Below are positions 14,523 to 22,784 of a DNA stretch of 46,501 nt, in pieces. The stretch spans positions 1 through 46,501 of the forward strand of contig CANPZZ010000004.1 of the NCBI GenBank assembly GCA_947589125.1, written 5' to 3'. Source of the stretch: an uncultured Lachnospiraceae bacterium. GTDB lineage: Bacteria; Bacillota; Clostridia; Lachnospirales; Lachnospiraceae. Below the pieces are notes generated by a model that was not told the DNA's origin, searched no databases, and worked only from the letters and a program-made list of their open reading frames with translations. Within the stretch, counting starts at the first letter, position 1. Each line of letters begins with the position of its first letter. The position numbers and the translations under genes are program-made.

Positions 14523-16932
14523 CACGGTAATAATTGATCAGACATCCAGCCATCAGGATCTTCCGCTCCTCGCCGGTCAGATGGTCCAGTGTACAGGGAA
14601 TCGTGCGGACGCAGCTTCCGTCCCCATCAAGCACCTTCGCCATCACCTGTTCGCCGCCCTCTTCTAGCGTTCTGCGGATGTCCTTCAGGAACAGATATGT
14701 TCCCACAGGAAGCTCCAGTCTTTCTTCCGTCCGCAGCGGAAGGAGGCCCCAGTTGATCAGGTTGGAGCGGTAGCGCTTGGTGGCGTACTCATTCGCCAGA
14801 TTGGCGAAGCCGCCCAGCACCTTCTGGGAACTGGCCGCCTGTTCGCGGGACGAGCCGTCGCCGATCTGCTCGCTGACCATCAGACCGCCGAAGGTGATGC
14901 CGGCCGGGTCGCAGCGCTCAGACGCTGCCAGCCCAGCCAGAAGGGCATCCAGCGCGGCGTCGCCAGATGCGGCGACCGCATTCATCGGCCGGCCGCTTCT
15001 ATCGCCTCCCACCGGGTTCCCCGCTTCCGTCAGGCTCACCGCCCCGGTCGGATCTTCCGCCCAGCAAACCGCTTCTGCCGTATTTCCGCCCGTTCTCCGT
15101 CTCTCCAGTTCCCGCACCTCTTTCGCGCGGCTTACAAATTCCGCGTCCCGGCTCGCCATCATATATCCGGAGATCTTCTCCGGATTGGAGCGGAAGGAGG
15201 ACGCCTCCCCGGAAGGGATCAGTTCATCGGTCGTCACGGAACCATGGTAGGAGCCAGTCACACGGAGAAGCAGATGACCCTTAAGCGGCTGCATTTCCGG
15301 CCAGTCCGCGATGTTCGGTCCCATGACCAGTTTCTCGGACTCGTCGCCTTTTCCAAAATTATCAAACACCTGATTCTCATAAATCTTCCTGTTGAAATGA
15401 TGCTTAAGCCCCCGGTACTCCACATCCGCCAGTTCCGTAGCCGCCGTCAGCCGGCCGCCGTTTCGCACCGTGGCCGCGATGGAGCGGGCGTCCATCAGGC
15501 AAGCCGCCGCCATCTGCCCCTGGCCGGGCTTTGAGCCCTCTCGGTTGGGATAGTTGCGGGTCACATGGCGGATGCTGATCTGGTTGTTGGCCGGTACATC
15601 CGTGACGCCAAAGCACGGGCCGCAGATGGCCGGACGCAGGGTCACGCCGCAGACTGCCAGCTCCGCCGCCACCCCCTGGTTCATCAGATCCTCCATCACC
15701 GGAAGGCTGGCCGGATTGACTCCGAACGACAGGCCGCTGCCCGGAATCCCACAGCCTTTCAGAATATCCGCCGCCGCCACGATATTTTCAAAAAGCCCGC
15801 CGCTGCAGCCGCTGACCAGGGCCTGATCCACATAGAACTCCCCGTCCCTCATATGGGACATGATGGAAAATGGTTCTCCGTGACCGCCTTTGATCCGATT
15901 GCCCTCCGCTTCCACCTCCGCCAGGATCTCCGGCATCCTCTCCTTAAATTCCCGGATGGACATGGCGTTGCTGGGATGGAACGGCAGGGCAATCATGCAC
16001 TCCACGGAAGACAGATCGATCTCGATCATGGCGTCATAGTACGCCCCGGCGTCCGGACGCATTTCCACATAATCCGCTTCACGGCCGTGTTCCGCCAGAT
16101 ACTCCCGGGTCTTCTCATCCGTACACCAGATACTGGACAACGCCGCGCTCTCGGTAGTCATCACGTCGATGCCCATGCGGTACTCCATGGACAGGTTCGC
16201 GATGCCGTCGCCCACGAATTCCAGCACCTTATTCTTGTTGAAATTATTCTTAAATGTAGCCGCCGCCAGGGCCAGCGCCACGTCCTGTGGACCTACGCCG
16301 GGCCGAGGAGCGCCCGTCAGCTTCACCGCAACAACCGGCGGGGATTTCACATCGTAAGTGCGGCCAAGAAGCTGCTTCGCGATCTCTCCGCCGCCTTCTC
16401 CGATGCCCATGGTTCCCAGGGCGCCGTAGCGGCTGTGACTGTCGGAGCCGAGGATCATCTTCCCGCAGCCGGCCATCATTTCCCGCATATACTGGTGAAG
16501 GACAGCCCGGTACGGGGGCACGAAAATACCTCCGTATTTCTTCACATTTCCCAGCCCAAAGACATGGTCGTCCTCATTGATCGTGCCGCCCACGGCGCAG
16601 AGCGTATGGTGGCAGTTGGACAGCACATAGGGCACCGGGAATCTCCGGATCCCGCTGGCGCGGGCCGTCTGAAGGATGTTCACATAGTTATTGTCAGGGG
16701 AGACCAGCGCGTCGAATTTCAGCCGCAGATTCTCCATATCGCCGCCCTGGTTGTGTGCCTTCAGGATGCCGTAAGCCATGGTGCGGGTGCGGCCCTCCTC
16801 CGTATCCGGGCGGGCGCCGGCTGGTTCCGCGCCGGGCTGAGCGGCGGCAGACTCTGCGCCGGGCCGGGCGCCGCTTTCAATAACACTATATTTCTCATCC
16901 AAAAATACTCCGTGACCGGTTAATTTTACCAT
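14509..16932 (-). CDS. Aconitase-family hydratase (YbhJ-like)
   Basis: This is an 807-residue aconitase superfamily protein. Substrate and cluster regions are visible as CHHTLCAVGGT near 108, GSDSHSRYGALGTMGIGEGG near 162, and CGPCFGVTDVPANNQIS in the middle, which supplies cluster cysteines. The C-terminal swivel domain has YRSNLINWGLLPL. It resembles the hydratase that E. coli encodes next to a PrpF-like gene (ybhJ-ybhH), and a PrpF gene indeed lies 191 bases upstream on the same strand. The exact substrate is unknown; a methyl-branched or unsaturated tricarboxylic acid is likely. Two oddities: an Ala/Gly/Glu-rich insertion at about residues 20-50, and a long divergent stretch between the catalytic core and the swivel domain (about 600-660). 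It ends in a terminator that overlaps the stop codon. Confidence 0.87.
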   Translation of the reverse strand: MVKLTGHGVFLDEKYSVIESGARPGAESAAAQPGAEPAGARPDTEEGRTRTMAYGILKAHNQGGDMENLRLKFDALVSPDNNYVNILQTARASGIRRFPVPYVLSNCHHTLCAVGGTINEDDHVFGLGNVKKYGGIFVPPYRAVLHQYMREMMAGCGKMILGSDSHSRYGALGTMGIGEGGGEIAKQLLGRTYDVKSPPVVAVKLTGAPRPGVGPQDVALALAAATFKNNFNKNKVLEFVGDGIANLSMEYRMGIDVMTTESAALSSIWCTDEKTREYLAEHGREADYVEMRPDAGAYYDAMIEIDLSSVECMIALPFHPSNAMSIREFKERMPEILAEVEAEGNRIKGGHGEPFSIMSHMRDGEFYVDQALVSGCSGGLFENIVAAADILKGCGIPGSGLSFGVNPASLPVMEDLMNQGVAAELAVCGVTLRPAICGPCFGVTDVPANNQISIRHVTRNYPNREGSKPGQGQMAAACLMDARSIAATVRNGGRLTAATELADVEYRGLKHHFNRKIYENQVFDNFGKGDESEKLVMGPNIADWPEMQPLKGHLLLRVTGSYHGSVTTDELIPSGEASSFRSNPEKISGYMMASRDAEFVSRAKEVRELERRRTGGNTAEAVCWAEDPTGAVSLTEAGNPVGGDRSGRPMNAVAASGDAALDALLAGLAASERCDPAGITFGGLMVSEQIGDGSSREQAASSQKVLGGFANLANEYATKRYRSNLINWGLLPLRTEERLELPVGTYLFLKDIRRTLEEGGEQVMAKVLDGDGSCVRTIPCTLDHLTGEERKILMAGCLINYYRGPEV

Positions 16933-17073
16933 TTTCCTTCCTCCGATCTTCTGATTTCTATCTTCCGTTTCTACCTTCTGCTCCCGTTTTTCGCTTCTCT
17001 TATAACCTGTTTCGTATGTAACCTATTTATACTTAACCAGCTTATCGCATAGCCTATTTTACCGCATAATGCC

Positions 17074-17107
17074 GGCGGCCCGCATTTTATTTCAAACGCG
17101 GGCCGCC
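17074..17107. terminator. GC-rich hairpin between prpF-like and hydratase genes
   Basis: GGCGGCCCGC at 17074-17083 pairs with GCGGGCCGCC at 17098-17107 around a 14-base AT-rich loop, just after the PrpF stop. No U-run follows on the minus strand, so it may be a processing or partial termination signal between the two genes and not a full terminator. The rest of the 191-base gap is pyrimidine-rich and otherwise featureless. Confidence 0.5.
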
Positions 17108-17123
17108 CATGCTTCTATGTCCG

Positions 17124-18266
17124 TCAATTTCTGATATACAAAGTTCCCTCCATGATCCGTCTCGCTGTCCTCTGTACCGCCACGCTCGGCAGTTTGATCT
17201 CACCGCCGTCTTTCTCGATGTAAGGAACCATGGTCATGACACCGCTGGGATGACCGATGCGCACGGTCTTCTGCCCCGCCGCCGGAGCGCCCAGTGTCTG
17301 ATAAAGCAGCGATCCTTCCAGAAACGCAGCCACGGAGATGGAACTGGCCGACGTCAGTGGGCACGCCTTATGGCATTTGAACACGGAAATAACTCTGGCA
17401 CAGATATCCATATCCGCAGCTTCCACCGTCTGCCCCGCGATGTCCGTAAATGTCACCGACCTTGTGAAGAATCCCACCTTCGGCACCGCCGGAGAGTTGG
17501 CCGTCGCGTCCTCCAGGTCTTTCGCGAACCCCATCATGCAGGCCGCCGTTCCCCGGATCTTCTCCAGGATCTCACAGACTCTCGCGTTGCCGTTGATCTC
17601 TTCGGGAAGCTCGGTCCCCTTCATGCCGATATCCTCGGCACGCACCAGAACCATCGGATTGGACACGTCCACGATGGTCGCCTGGATCGTCCCGAAACTA
17701 GGAATCACCAGTTCATCGATCACATGGCCTGTCGGCAGCAGCTTCCCGGTCTTTGCCCCGGCCGGATTCAGAAAACTCACCTGCAGCTCCGCCGCCGTAC
17801 CGTCCACACCCGCGATGGCGCAGTCGCCGTCCTGGGCGAAGGTCTTTGTCTCCGGGTCAATGGGGACAGTTACATTGATGTATTTATCCGTGTTGCGGTT
17901 CAGCATACGGACCGTGGTGATGGGCTCCGTGATCTCCACCATGCCCTCTTCCACCGCGTAAGGGCCTACGGCCGCGGTCATATTGCCGCAGTTGGACTTG
18001 TAATCCACCTGGCTCTTGCCGACGATGACCTGTCCCACCAGATATTCCACATCCACATCCGGCTCCTCGCTCTTCCATACGACGACGATCTTATTGTTGG
18101 ACGAAACCGTGCCGCCCAGGCCGTCGATCTGCTTGGGATCCGGATCGCCCATGGCCTGCAGGAAGATGCTGTCCCACTCCGCGCGGTCTGCCGGAAGATC
18201 CTCCCGATGGAACATACAGCCTTTGCTGGTGCCGCCGCGCATGAATACCGTTCTGAATTTTCTCAT
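17124..18266 (-). CDS. PrpF-family isomerase (YbhH-like)
   Basis: This 380-residue protein begins MRKFRTVFMRGGTSKGCMF, the signature opening of PrpF proteins. DGLGGTVSSNNKIVVV, VDYKSNCGNMTAAVGPYAV and HKACPLTSASSISVAAFL follow. The family adopts the diaminopimelate epimerase fold and shifts the double bond in aconitate-like acids, for example trans-aconitate in the 2-methylcitrate cycle or 4-oxalomesaconate. Cysteines at SNCGNMT and HKACPLT occupy the two active-site positions. It precedes the aconitase-family hydratase on the same strand, and the two probably work on the same tricarboxylic acid. A promoter with a perfect -10 lies upstream at 18331-18360. Confidence 0.9.
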   Translation of the reverse strand: MRKFRTVFMRGGTSKGCMFHREDLPADRAEWDSIFLQAMGDPDPKQIDGLGGTVSSNNKIVVVWKSEEPDVDVEYLVGQVIVGKSQVDYKSNCGNMTAAVGPYAVEEGMVEITEPITTVRMLNRNTDKYINVTVPIDPETKTFAQDGDCAIAGVDGTAAELQVSFLNPAGAKTGKLLPTGHVIDELVIPSFGTIQATIVDVSNPMVLVRAEDIGMKGTELPEEINGNARVCEILEKIRGTAACMMGFAKDLEDATANSPAVPKVGFFTRSVTFTDIAGQTVEAADMDICARVISVFKCHKACPLTSASSISVAAFLEGSLLYQTLGAPAAGQKTVRIGHPSGVMTMVPYIEKDGGEIKLPSVAVQRTARRIMEGTLYIRN

Positions 18267-18330
18267 GGAAATGACCTCCTCTTCTACATTCTTGTCCTGC
18301 CCATTATCCGAAACCAGTTATTATGAATGT

Positions 18331-18360
18331 ATTATATTCCCGGAAGCTCTCCCCTGTCCA
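18331..18360 (-). promoter_or_regulatory. Promoter of the prpF-hydratase pair
   Basis: On the minus strand TGGACA (18355-18360), an 18-base spacer and TATAAT (18331-18336) precede the PrpF start by about 65 bases. The -10 is perfect and the -35 fair. No operator repeat was noticed. Confidence 0.55.
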
Positions 18361-18427
18361 ATATTTCCTTTCAATGCGGGTTATACGATATTTTTTATAG
18401 ATATGAGTTCAGATGATAGGTTTCTTC

Positions 18428-19072
18428 TTACTCTTCTTCTCCGAGAAGACCGATCTTTTTCGATGAAGACGCTGTCCCGGGATCATATTCCAGCAGGCGG
18501 AATTCCCCGTTCTCCAGCGCGATCCGCGCGACAGCGCAGTTTCCCATCGGTTTCTCCCAGAAGCGCTCGACCGGAACGTCTGCCAGGGGATTGAGGATGC
18601 TCCGGCCCGCCCCGCCGTGGGCAACGATCAGGACATGGCCGTATGCCGTCTCCAGAGGGCGCAGTTTCTCATTCATGAACTTCCAGGTCCGGCTGTAAAG
18701 ATTCTCAAAGGATTCCGCGGTTCGCGGCGCGGCATACCGTCCCGGCTGCACGAAGAGATCGTGCAGCGGATGATCCTCGTTCGCCCGTATCTCCTTCAGC
18801 ATATCTCCCTCCCACTGTCCGAAATTCATTTCTTTTAGCAGCGGCTCATCCCACGCCGGAATGTTCCGCTCCTCCAGTATAATCTGCCGCGTCTGCTTCG
18901 CCCGCGTGAGACTTGATGAGAACGCAGCATCCAGTTCGACTTCCGAAAGCTTTCCGCGCAGCATCGCCGCCTGTTCCCTGCCCTTTTCATTCAGTTCAAT
19001 ATCCGTCTGTCCCTGGAGCCGGCCCGCCCGGTTCCAGTCTGTTTCGCCATGCCTTACGAGATATATGATCAT
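18428..19072 (-). CDS. Histidine phosphatase family (phosphoglycerate mutase-like) protein
   Basis: This is a 214-residue protein. MIIYLVRHGETDWN carries the catalytic RHG motif at residues 7-9, and LIVAHGGAGRSIL supplies the second histidine. GRLQGQTDIELNEKGREQA and FSSSLTRAKQT are typical of cobalamin phosphatase/phosphoglycerate mutase-like enzymes, and the glutamate in EMNFGQWEGD is the proton donor position. The substrate could be a phosphosugar, a nucleotide or a phosphorylated cofactor. The frame is open to 19306, but the upstream part is not conserved and includes duplicated DNA. The ATG at 19072 has GGAG nine bases upstream and begins at the family's normal N-terminus. Confidence 0.88.
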   Translation of the reverse strand: MIIYLVRHGETDWNRAGRLQGQTDIELNEKGREQAAMLRGKLSEVELDAAFSSSLTRAKQTRQIILEERNIPAWDEPLLKEMNFGQWEGDMLKEIRANEDHPLHDLFVQPGRYAAPRTAESFENLYSRTWKFMNEKLRPLETAYGHVLIVAHGGAGRSILNPLADVPVERFWEKPMGNCAVARIALENGEFRLLEYDPGTASSSKKIGLLGEEE

Positions 19073-19235
19073 GTCTGTTTTCTCCAACTCATTTATTCGC
19101 AGCGATCCATTTCCAGCCGTTCCCGTTTGCTTTTCCCTCCGTCTGCCCGATCGTGTATTGTTCCAAAACCATACGGTCACGGATTGATCGCTCGTTATAT
19201 TATCCAACTTTTCAGAACGGATTTCAACACTTTTA

Positions 19236-19282
19236 TCGCATGGATGCCTCTCCGGATTTGTCGCATGGATGCCTCTCCGGAT
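19236..19282. repeat. Tandem direct repeat of 22 bp
   Basis: TCGCATGGATGCCTCTCCGG plus AT occurs at 19236-19257 and again at 19261-19282, separated by three bases. It lies upstream of the histidine phosphatase gene and shares the GCATGGA word with the 39-bp family, but is not a clear member. Confidence 0.7.
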
Positions 19283-19295
19283 ACCAACATAATAA

Positions 19296-19344
19296 ATGCG
19301 TTTCACACGCTCGGCCCGTCATAAGTCTCACGCATGAAACGCAT
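19296..19344 (-). terminator. Long-loop hairpin downstream of the truncated gene
   Basis: ATGCGTTTCA at 19296-19305 pairs with TGAAACGCAT at 19335-19344 around a 29-base loop. On the minus strand it follows the stop of the gene at 19396 and is trailed by TTATTATG. It may terminate that transcript. Confidence 0.5.
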
Positions 19345-19395
19345 TTCTTCACTTCCGCTTATAGAAACATATTACTTTCCATCTTCCGCCTGTGC

Positions 19396-19887
19396 TTAAG
19401 CCTTATAGATCGACTCGATCGAACGGAGTGCTTCGATGAAGCGAATGTCGTCCCGCAGAACGTCATAACACGGCCGCGAAATATAGTCCTCGACGGCGGT
19501 CTGCGCCAGCGGCCGCGTATCGGCGGTATCGCAGAGAGGCTCAAACCGGTCTCCCGCCACAAGCGGCGAGACGCAGACATACGGCTCCGTAAGTTCGCTG
19601 TCCAGCTGTAAATACTTCGCGGCGCGTTCGAATGTCTGAAGCGCTGCCTGCGTATCTCCCAGCTCCAGACACAGCGGGATTTTCATCTCAAGACAGATAC
19701 GGGCAAATTCACCGCACCAGATACGGAAATCCGTCTCGTCGCTGTAGATCATACGCACAATGTTCTCGCAAAGGTCAAGAAACCCAATCTTGTCCCCCGG
19801 CGCCAGCGCCGGATCCCCGCTCTGCACGTACCGCCAGATACACCTGATCAGCCGGCTGCAGAGTTCAGCGATCCTGCTGTCATGGTA
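19396..19887 (-). pseudogene. Truncated helical protein, possible regulator C-terminus
   Basis: An open frame runs from an in-frame TGA at 19888 to a stop at 19396, but the only start-like codon is a GTG in the middle (143 residues from there). The translation upstream of that GTG (AELCSRLIRCIWRYVQSGDP) reads like genuine protein, so the 5' part of the gene has probably been lost. The product is alpha-helical (KIGFLDLCENIVRMIY, ALQTFERAAKYLQL), TPR-like, and resembles the C-terminal part of helix-turn-helix regulators seen in Clostridia. I do not recognise it with certainty. The promoter of the glycosyltransferase gene now occupies the place where its N-terminus should be. Confidence 0.5.
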
Positions 19888-19931
19888 TCATACCTATGGC
19901 GGAGAAATCAAACAACCGTTTTCCGCGGGCA

Positions 19932-19960
19932 TTGTAAAACCAATCCTTTTATGATATTAT
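19932..19960 (+). promoter_or_regulatory. Promoter of the glycosyltransferase gene
   Basis: TTGTAA (19932-19937), a 17-base spacer and TATTAT (19955-19960) form a good sigma-A promoter. The transcript would start near 19967 and carry a 5' leader of about 73 bases. Confidence 0.6.
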
Positions 19961-19980
19961 AACTTTAAAGTCACAGAATC

Positions 19981-20011
19981 CGCGCCGCCGGACAGCTTCC
20001 GCCGCGGCGCG
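19981..20011 (+). promoter_or_regulatory. Stable GC hairpin in the leader of the glycosyltransferase gene
   Basis: CGCGCCGC and GCGGCGCG pair over eight bases, and an inner CGGA/TCCG extends the stem. It ends about 29 bases before the start codon and is not followed by a U-run, so it is not a terminator. It may stabilise the message or modulate initiation. Confidence 0.55.
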
Positions 20012-20039
20012 GAATGCCGAAGAAGGAGATTATGAAACA

Positions 20040-21341
20040 ATGCCGCTGGTAAGCATTATTGTCCCGGTTTATAACGCCGAGAAAACGATCGGCCGATGCG
20101 TAAACAGCATCCTGAACCAGGAATACAGGGATTTTGAACTGCTCTTATTGGACGACGGAAGCACAGATGCTTCGGGGGAACTGTGCGACGACTTTGCCAA
20201 AAAGGATCCGCGCGTCCGGGTGCTTCATAAAGCGAATTCGGGCGTTTCCGACACCCGCAACCGGGGGATCGCGCGGGCCAAGGGGAAATACCTGCAGTTC
20301 GCGGACAGCGACGACTGGCTTACGCCGGAAGCGACCAAATTTCTGGTACAGGCCATCACGGATCATAACTGCGATATGGTCATCGCCGACTTCTACCGGG
20401 TGATCGGGGAACGAGTCTCCCAGAAGGGAAGTATCGACGAGGAAGGCGTCATGGAGCGGGCGGATTTCGCCATCAAGATGATGCAGAAACCGGCGGATTT
20501 CTATTACGGGGTTCTGTGGAATAAACTGTACAAACGCTCCATCATAGAAAAGCACCATCTGCGGATGGACAGTTCCGTCAGCTGGTGCGAGGATTTTATG
20601 TTCAATCTGGAATACGTCCGGCACGCCAGGACCATTTATGCCCTGCGGGTCCCCGTATATTACTATGTGAAGACGAAGGGTTCGCTGGTCTCCCAGGGGA
20701 TCAGCGTGAAGAAGACGATCCAGATGAAACGCACCGTTTTCGCCTGCTACAACGATTTCTACAAGGACGTCTTCGACGATATGGATTATGAAAAGCGGAA
20801 AGGACAGGTGTACCGCTTCCTGTTCGACGCCGCCAGCGACGGCAGCGTATCTCCCTTAAATATCCCGGGAACCTACCGGCTGGGCAATGAGCGGACGCAG
20901 ATCGGCACCGGCGCGCTGGAAGGGGAAGGCGTTTTCTTCGACGCCTACCGGGAACAGAAGCTGCAGGAACGGCTGCTTGATATCGTGGCGCTGCGGAACG
21001 ACCTGGCCACTGTCGACGTGAAGCTGCTGTATTTCCTGGGCCAGTCCCATGAGAAATGCACCCTGAAGGAGACCGCGGACATTCTGCATATCACCAGGAG
21101 GGAGCTGTCCGCGTCGATCCAGAAGCTGCTCGGCAAGGAAATGATCGCTGTCGTGGAGAAGGACCGCACAAAGGAATACGCGCTGACGCAGGAAGCGGAA
21201 AATGTGATGTCCGAGCTCCTGTTCGTCCTGTGCGATCTGGAACAGGTCCAGTACGAAGGCTTCTCCCCGGAGGAACGAGCTGTCTACGAGAAACTGAATG
21301 AGCAAAGGAAACGCAATATTCAGGACGCGCTGCGGAGTTAA
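20040..21341 (+). CDS. Family 2 glycosyltransferase fused to a MarR-like winged helix
   Basis: This is a 433-residue two-part protein. Residues 1-230 are a GT-A family 2 glycosyltransferase: VSIIVPVYNAEKTIGRCVNS, DDGSTDASGE at 38-47, NSGVSDTRNRGIARAKG, and FADSDDWLTP with the DxD metal site at 89-92. No membrane helix follows. From about 308 to the end lies a winged-helix segment: TVDVKLLYFLGQSHEKCTL, KETADILHITRRELSASIQKL and a wing with KDRTKEYALTQEAENVM, as in MarR regulators. An enzyme joined to a DNA-binding-type domain is unusual. AAGGAG lies 11 bases before the ATG; an earlier ATG 3 bases after AAGGAG opens only a six-codon frame. The acceptor is unknown. The gene is 24 bases upstream of the phospholipase D-family gene. 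Confidence 0.85.
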   Translation: MPLVSIIVPVYNAEKTIGRCVNSILNQEYRDFELLLLDDGSTDASGELCDDFAKKDPRVRVLHKANSGVSDTRNRGIARAKGKYLQFADSDDWLTPEATKFLVQAITDHNCDMVIADFYRVIGERVSQKGSIDEEGVMERADFAIKMMQKPADFYYGVLWNKLYKRSIIEKHHLRMDSSVSWCEDFMFNLEYVRHARTIYALRVPVYYYVKTKGSLVSQGISVKKTIQMKRTVFACYNDFYKDVFDDMDYEKRKGQVYRFLFDAASDGSVSPLNIPGTYRLGNERTQIGTGALEGEGVFFDAYREQKLQERLLDIVALRNDLATVDVKLLYFLGQSHEKCTLKETADILHITRRELSASIQKLLGKEMIAVVEKDRTKEYALTQEAENVMSELLFVLCDLEQVQYEGFSPEERAVYEKLNEQRKRNIQDALRS

Positions 21342-21365
21342 AAGCCGTCCGATACGAGTGCCAAT

Positions 21366-22766
21366 ATGAAGAAAGCCGCAATTATTTTATTTTCCACAAT
21401 CCTGATCTGCATCCTGTACCTTTTATTCGGAATGATCCTCCCCTACCGGCCCCAGCCGGCCGTAAGCCGGGAGTATCAGGCCTCCTTCCGCGCCGAAGAC
21501 TGCTATTCAGACTCTGTCTCCTGCGAAAGGGCCTGCATCCTTGAGGACAATGAGGACGCGCTGCGGGAGCGGCTGCGGATGATCGAACAGGCCCAGGACC
21601 GGATCATTCTCTCCACCTTTGAAATCCGCGCGGATGAAAGCGGAAAAGACATGCTTGCCATGCTTCTCGCGGCCGCCGAACGGGGCGTCAGCGTTAAGAT
21701 CCTCTCCGACGGAATGGGCGCGCTCCTGCGAATGGACCGGAGCGAATATTTTCATGCCCTGGCCGCCAATGAAAATGTGGAGATCCGGATCTACAACCGG
21801 ATCAGCCTGCTCAGTCCCTGGAAGATCATGGGGCGGCTCCACGACAAATACGTGATCGTCGATAAGGATCTGTATCTGCTGGGCGGCAGAAATACATACG
21901 ATTATTTTCTGGGCGACAACGGCTACAAAAACTATGACCGGGACGTGCTGGTGTACACCGCCGATCCGGACAGCGCGGAAAGCTCCATCCATCAGCTGGA
22001 AGCGTATTTTGAATCTGTCTGGAACTTAAAGGCGTGTACGCCTTTCAAGGCATGGAGTGAAAAGAGGATCGCGGCAGCCCGGACCGAACTGGAAGAACGC
22101 TGCCGGACGATCCGGACGCAGGATCCGGCGCTTTCCGAAAAAGCGGATTACGAGGCGATGACCTTCGAAGTGAATAAGATCACGCTTCTGTCCAATCCGA
22201 CCCACGTCCGTTCGAAGGAACCGACGCTGTTCTATTCACTGGCGGAGCTTATGAAGCATTCCGAAGGCGAGATCTCGATCCACACGCCGTATATCATCTG
22301 CAATGACTGGATGTACGACGCGTTTCGGGAAATCTGCGAGACCCATCCTACCAGGCTTCTGACCAATTCCGCCGCGAATAACGGGAACCCGTTCGGCGCC
22401 TCGGACTACCTGCTCAACAAAGAAAAACTGATCGGCACCGGTTTTACGATCTACGAGTACGAAGGCGGCGTATCCTATCACGGAAAAAGCATCGCCATCG
22501 GAGACCGCATGTCTGTCATAGGCTCCTTCAATATGGATATGCGCAGCGTGTATCTGGATACGGAGCTGATGCTGGCGATCGACAGCGAGGGAGTGAACCG
22601 GCAGCTGCGGGAAAATATGCAGACCTACGAGGCGTTGTCCGTGAAGGTCCTGGATCCGGACCATTATGAGATTCCCGGCCATGTGACCCGCCAGACGCTG
22701 ACCGCCCAAAAGGCGCGGCGGATCCGCATACTCAAGCTTCTTAACTGGCTGCGCTTTCTGATGTGA
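21366..22766 (+). CDS. Phospholipase D-family protein (cardiolipin synthase-like)
   Basis: This 466-residue protein has one N-terminal membrane anchor (AIILFSTILICILYLLFGMI, residues 5-24). Two HKD-type sites follow: HDKYVIVD at 159-166 with GGRNTYD after it, and HGKSIAIGD at 372-380 followed by GSFNMDMRS. In the second site the aspartate is one residue later than the canonical HxKxxxxD spacing. Cardiolipin synthases and other PLD-fold enzymes transfer phosphatidyl groups at the inner membrane face. It is smaller in membrane content than typical cardiolipin synthases (one helix, not two), so a related phospholipid or glycolipid transferase is possible. It follows the glycosyltransferase fusion closely and may share its transcript. 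Confidence 0.85.
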   Translation: MKKAAIILFSTILICILYLLFGMILPYRPQPAVSREYQASFRAEDCYSDSVSCERACILEDNEDALRERLRMIEQAQDRIILSTFEIRADESGKDMLAMLLAAAERGVSVKILSDGMGALLRMDRSEYFHALAANENVEIRIYNRISLLSPWKIMGRLHDKYVIVDKDLYLLGGRNTYDYFLGDNGYKNYDRDVLVYTADPDSAESSIHQLEAYFESVWNLKACTPFKAWSEKRIAAARTELEERCRTIRTQDPALSEKADYEAMTFEVNKITLLSNPTHVRSKEPTLFYSLAELMKHSEGEISIHTPYIICNDWMYDAFREICETHPTRLLTNSAANNGNPFGASDYLLNKEKLIGTGFTIYEYEGGVSYHGKSIAIGDRMSVIGSFNMDMRSVYLDTELMLAIDSEGVNRQLRENMQTYEALSVKVLDPDHYEIPGHVTRQTLTAQKARRIRILKLLNWLRFLM

Positions 22767-22784
22767 GATCCGCAGGCGCGCCGG

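Noticed and set aside
14357-14545. 62-residue reverse frame with 13-residue repeats (FLCEQS type).
   Set aside because: It is the translation of the 39-bp repeats in array A, overlaps the hydratase terminator, and has no ribosome binding site.
14509-16932. Housekeeping aconitase of the TCA cycle.
   Set aside because: The neighbouring PrpF gene and the overall pattern fit the YbhJ-type hydratase better than AcnA or the mitochondrial type.
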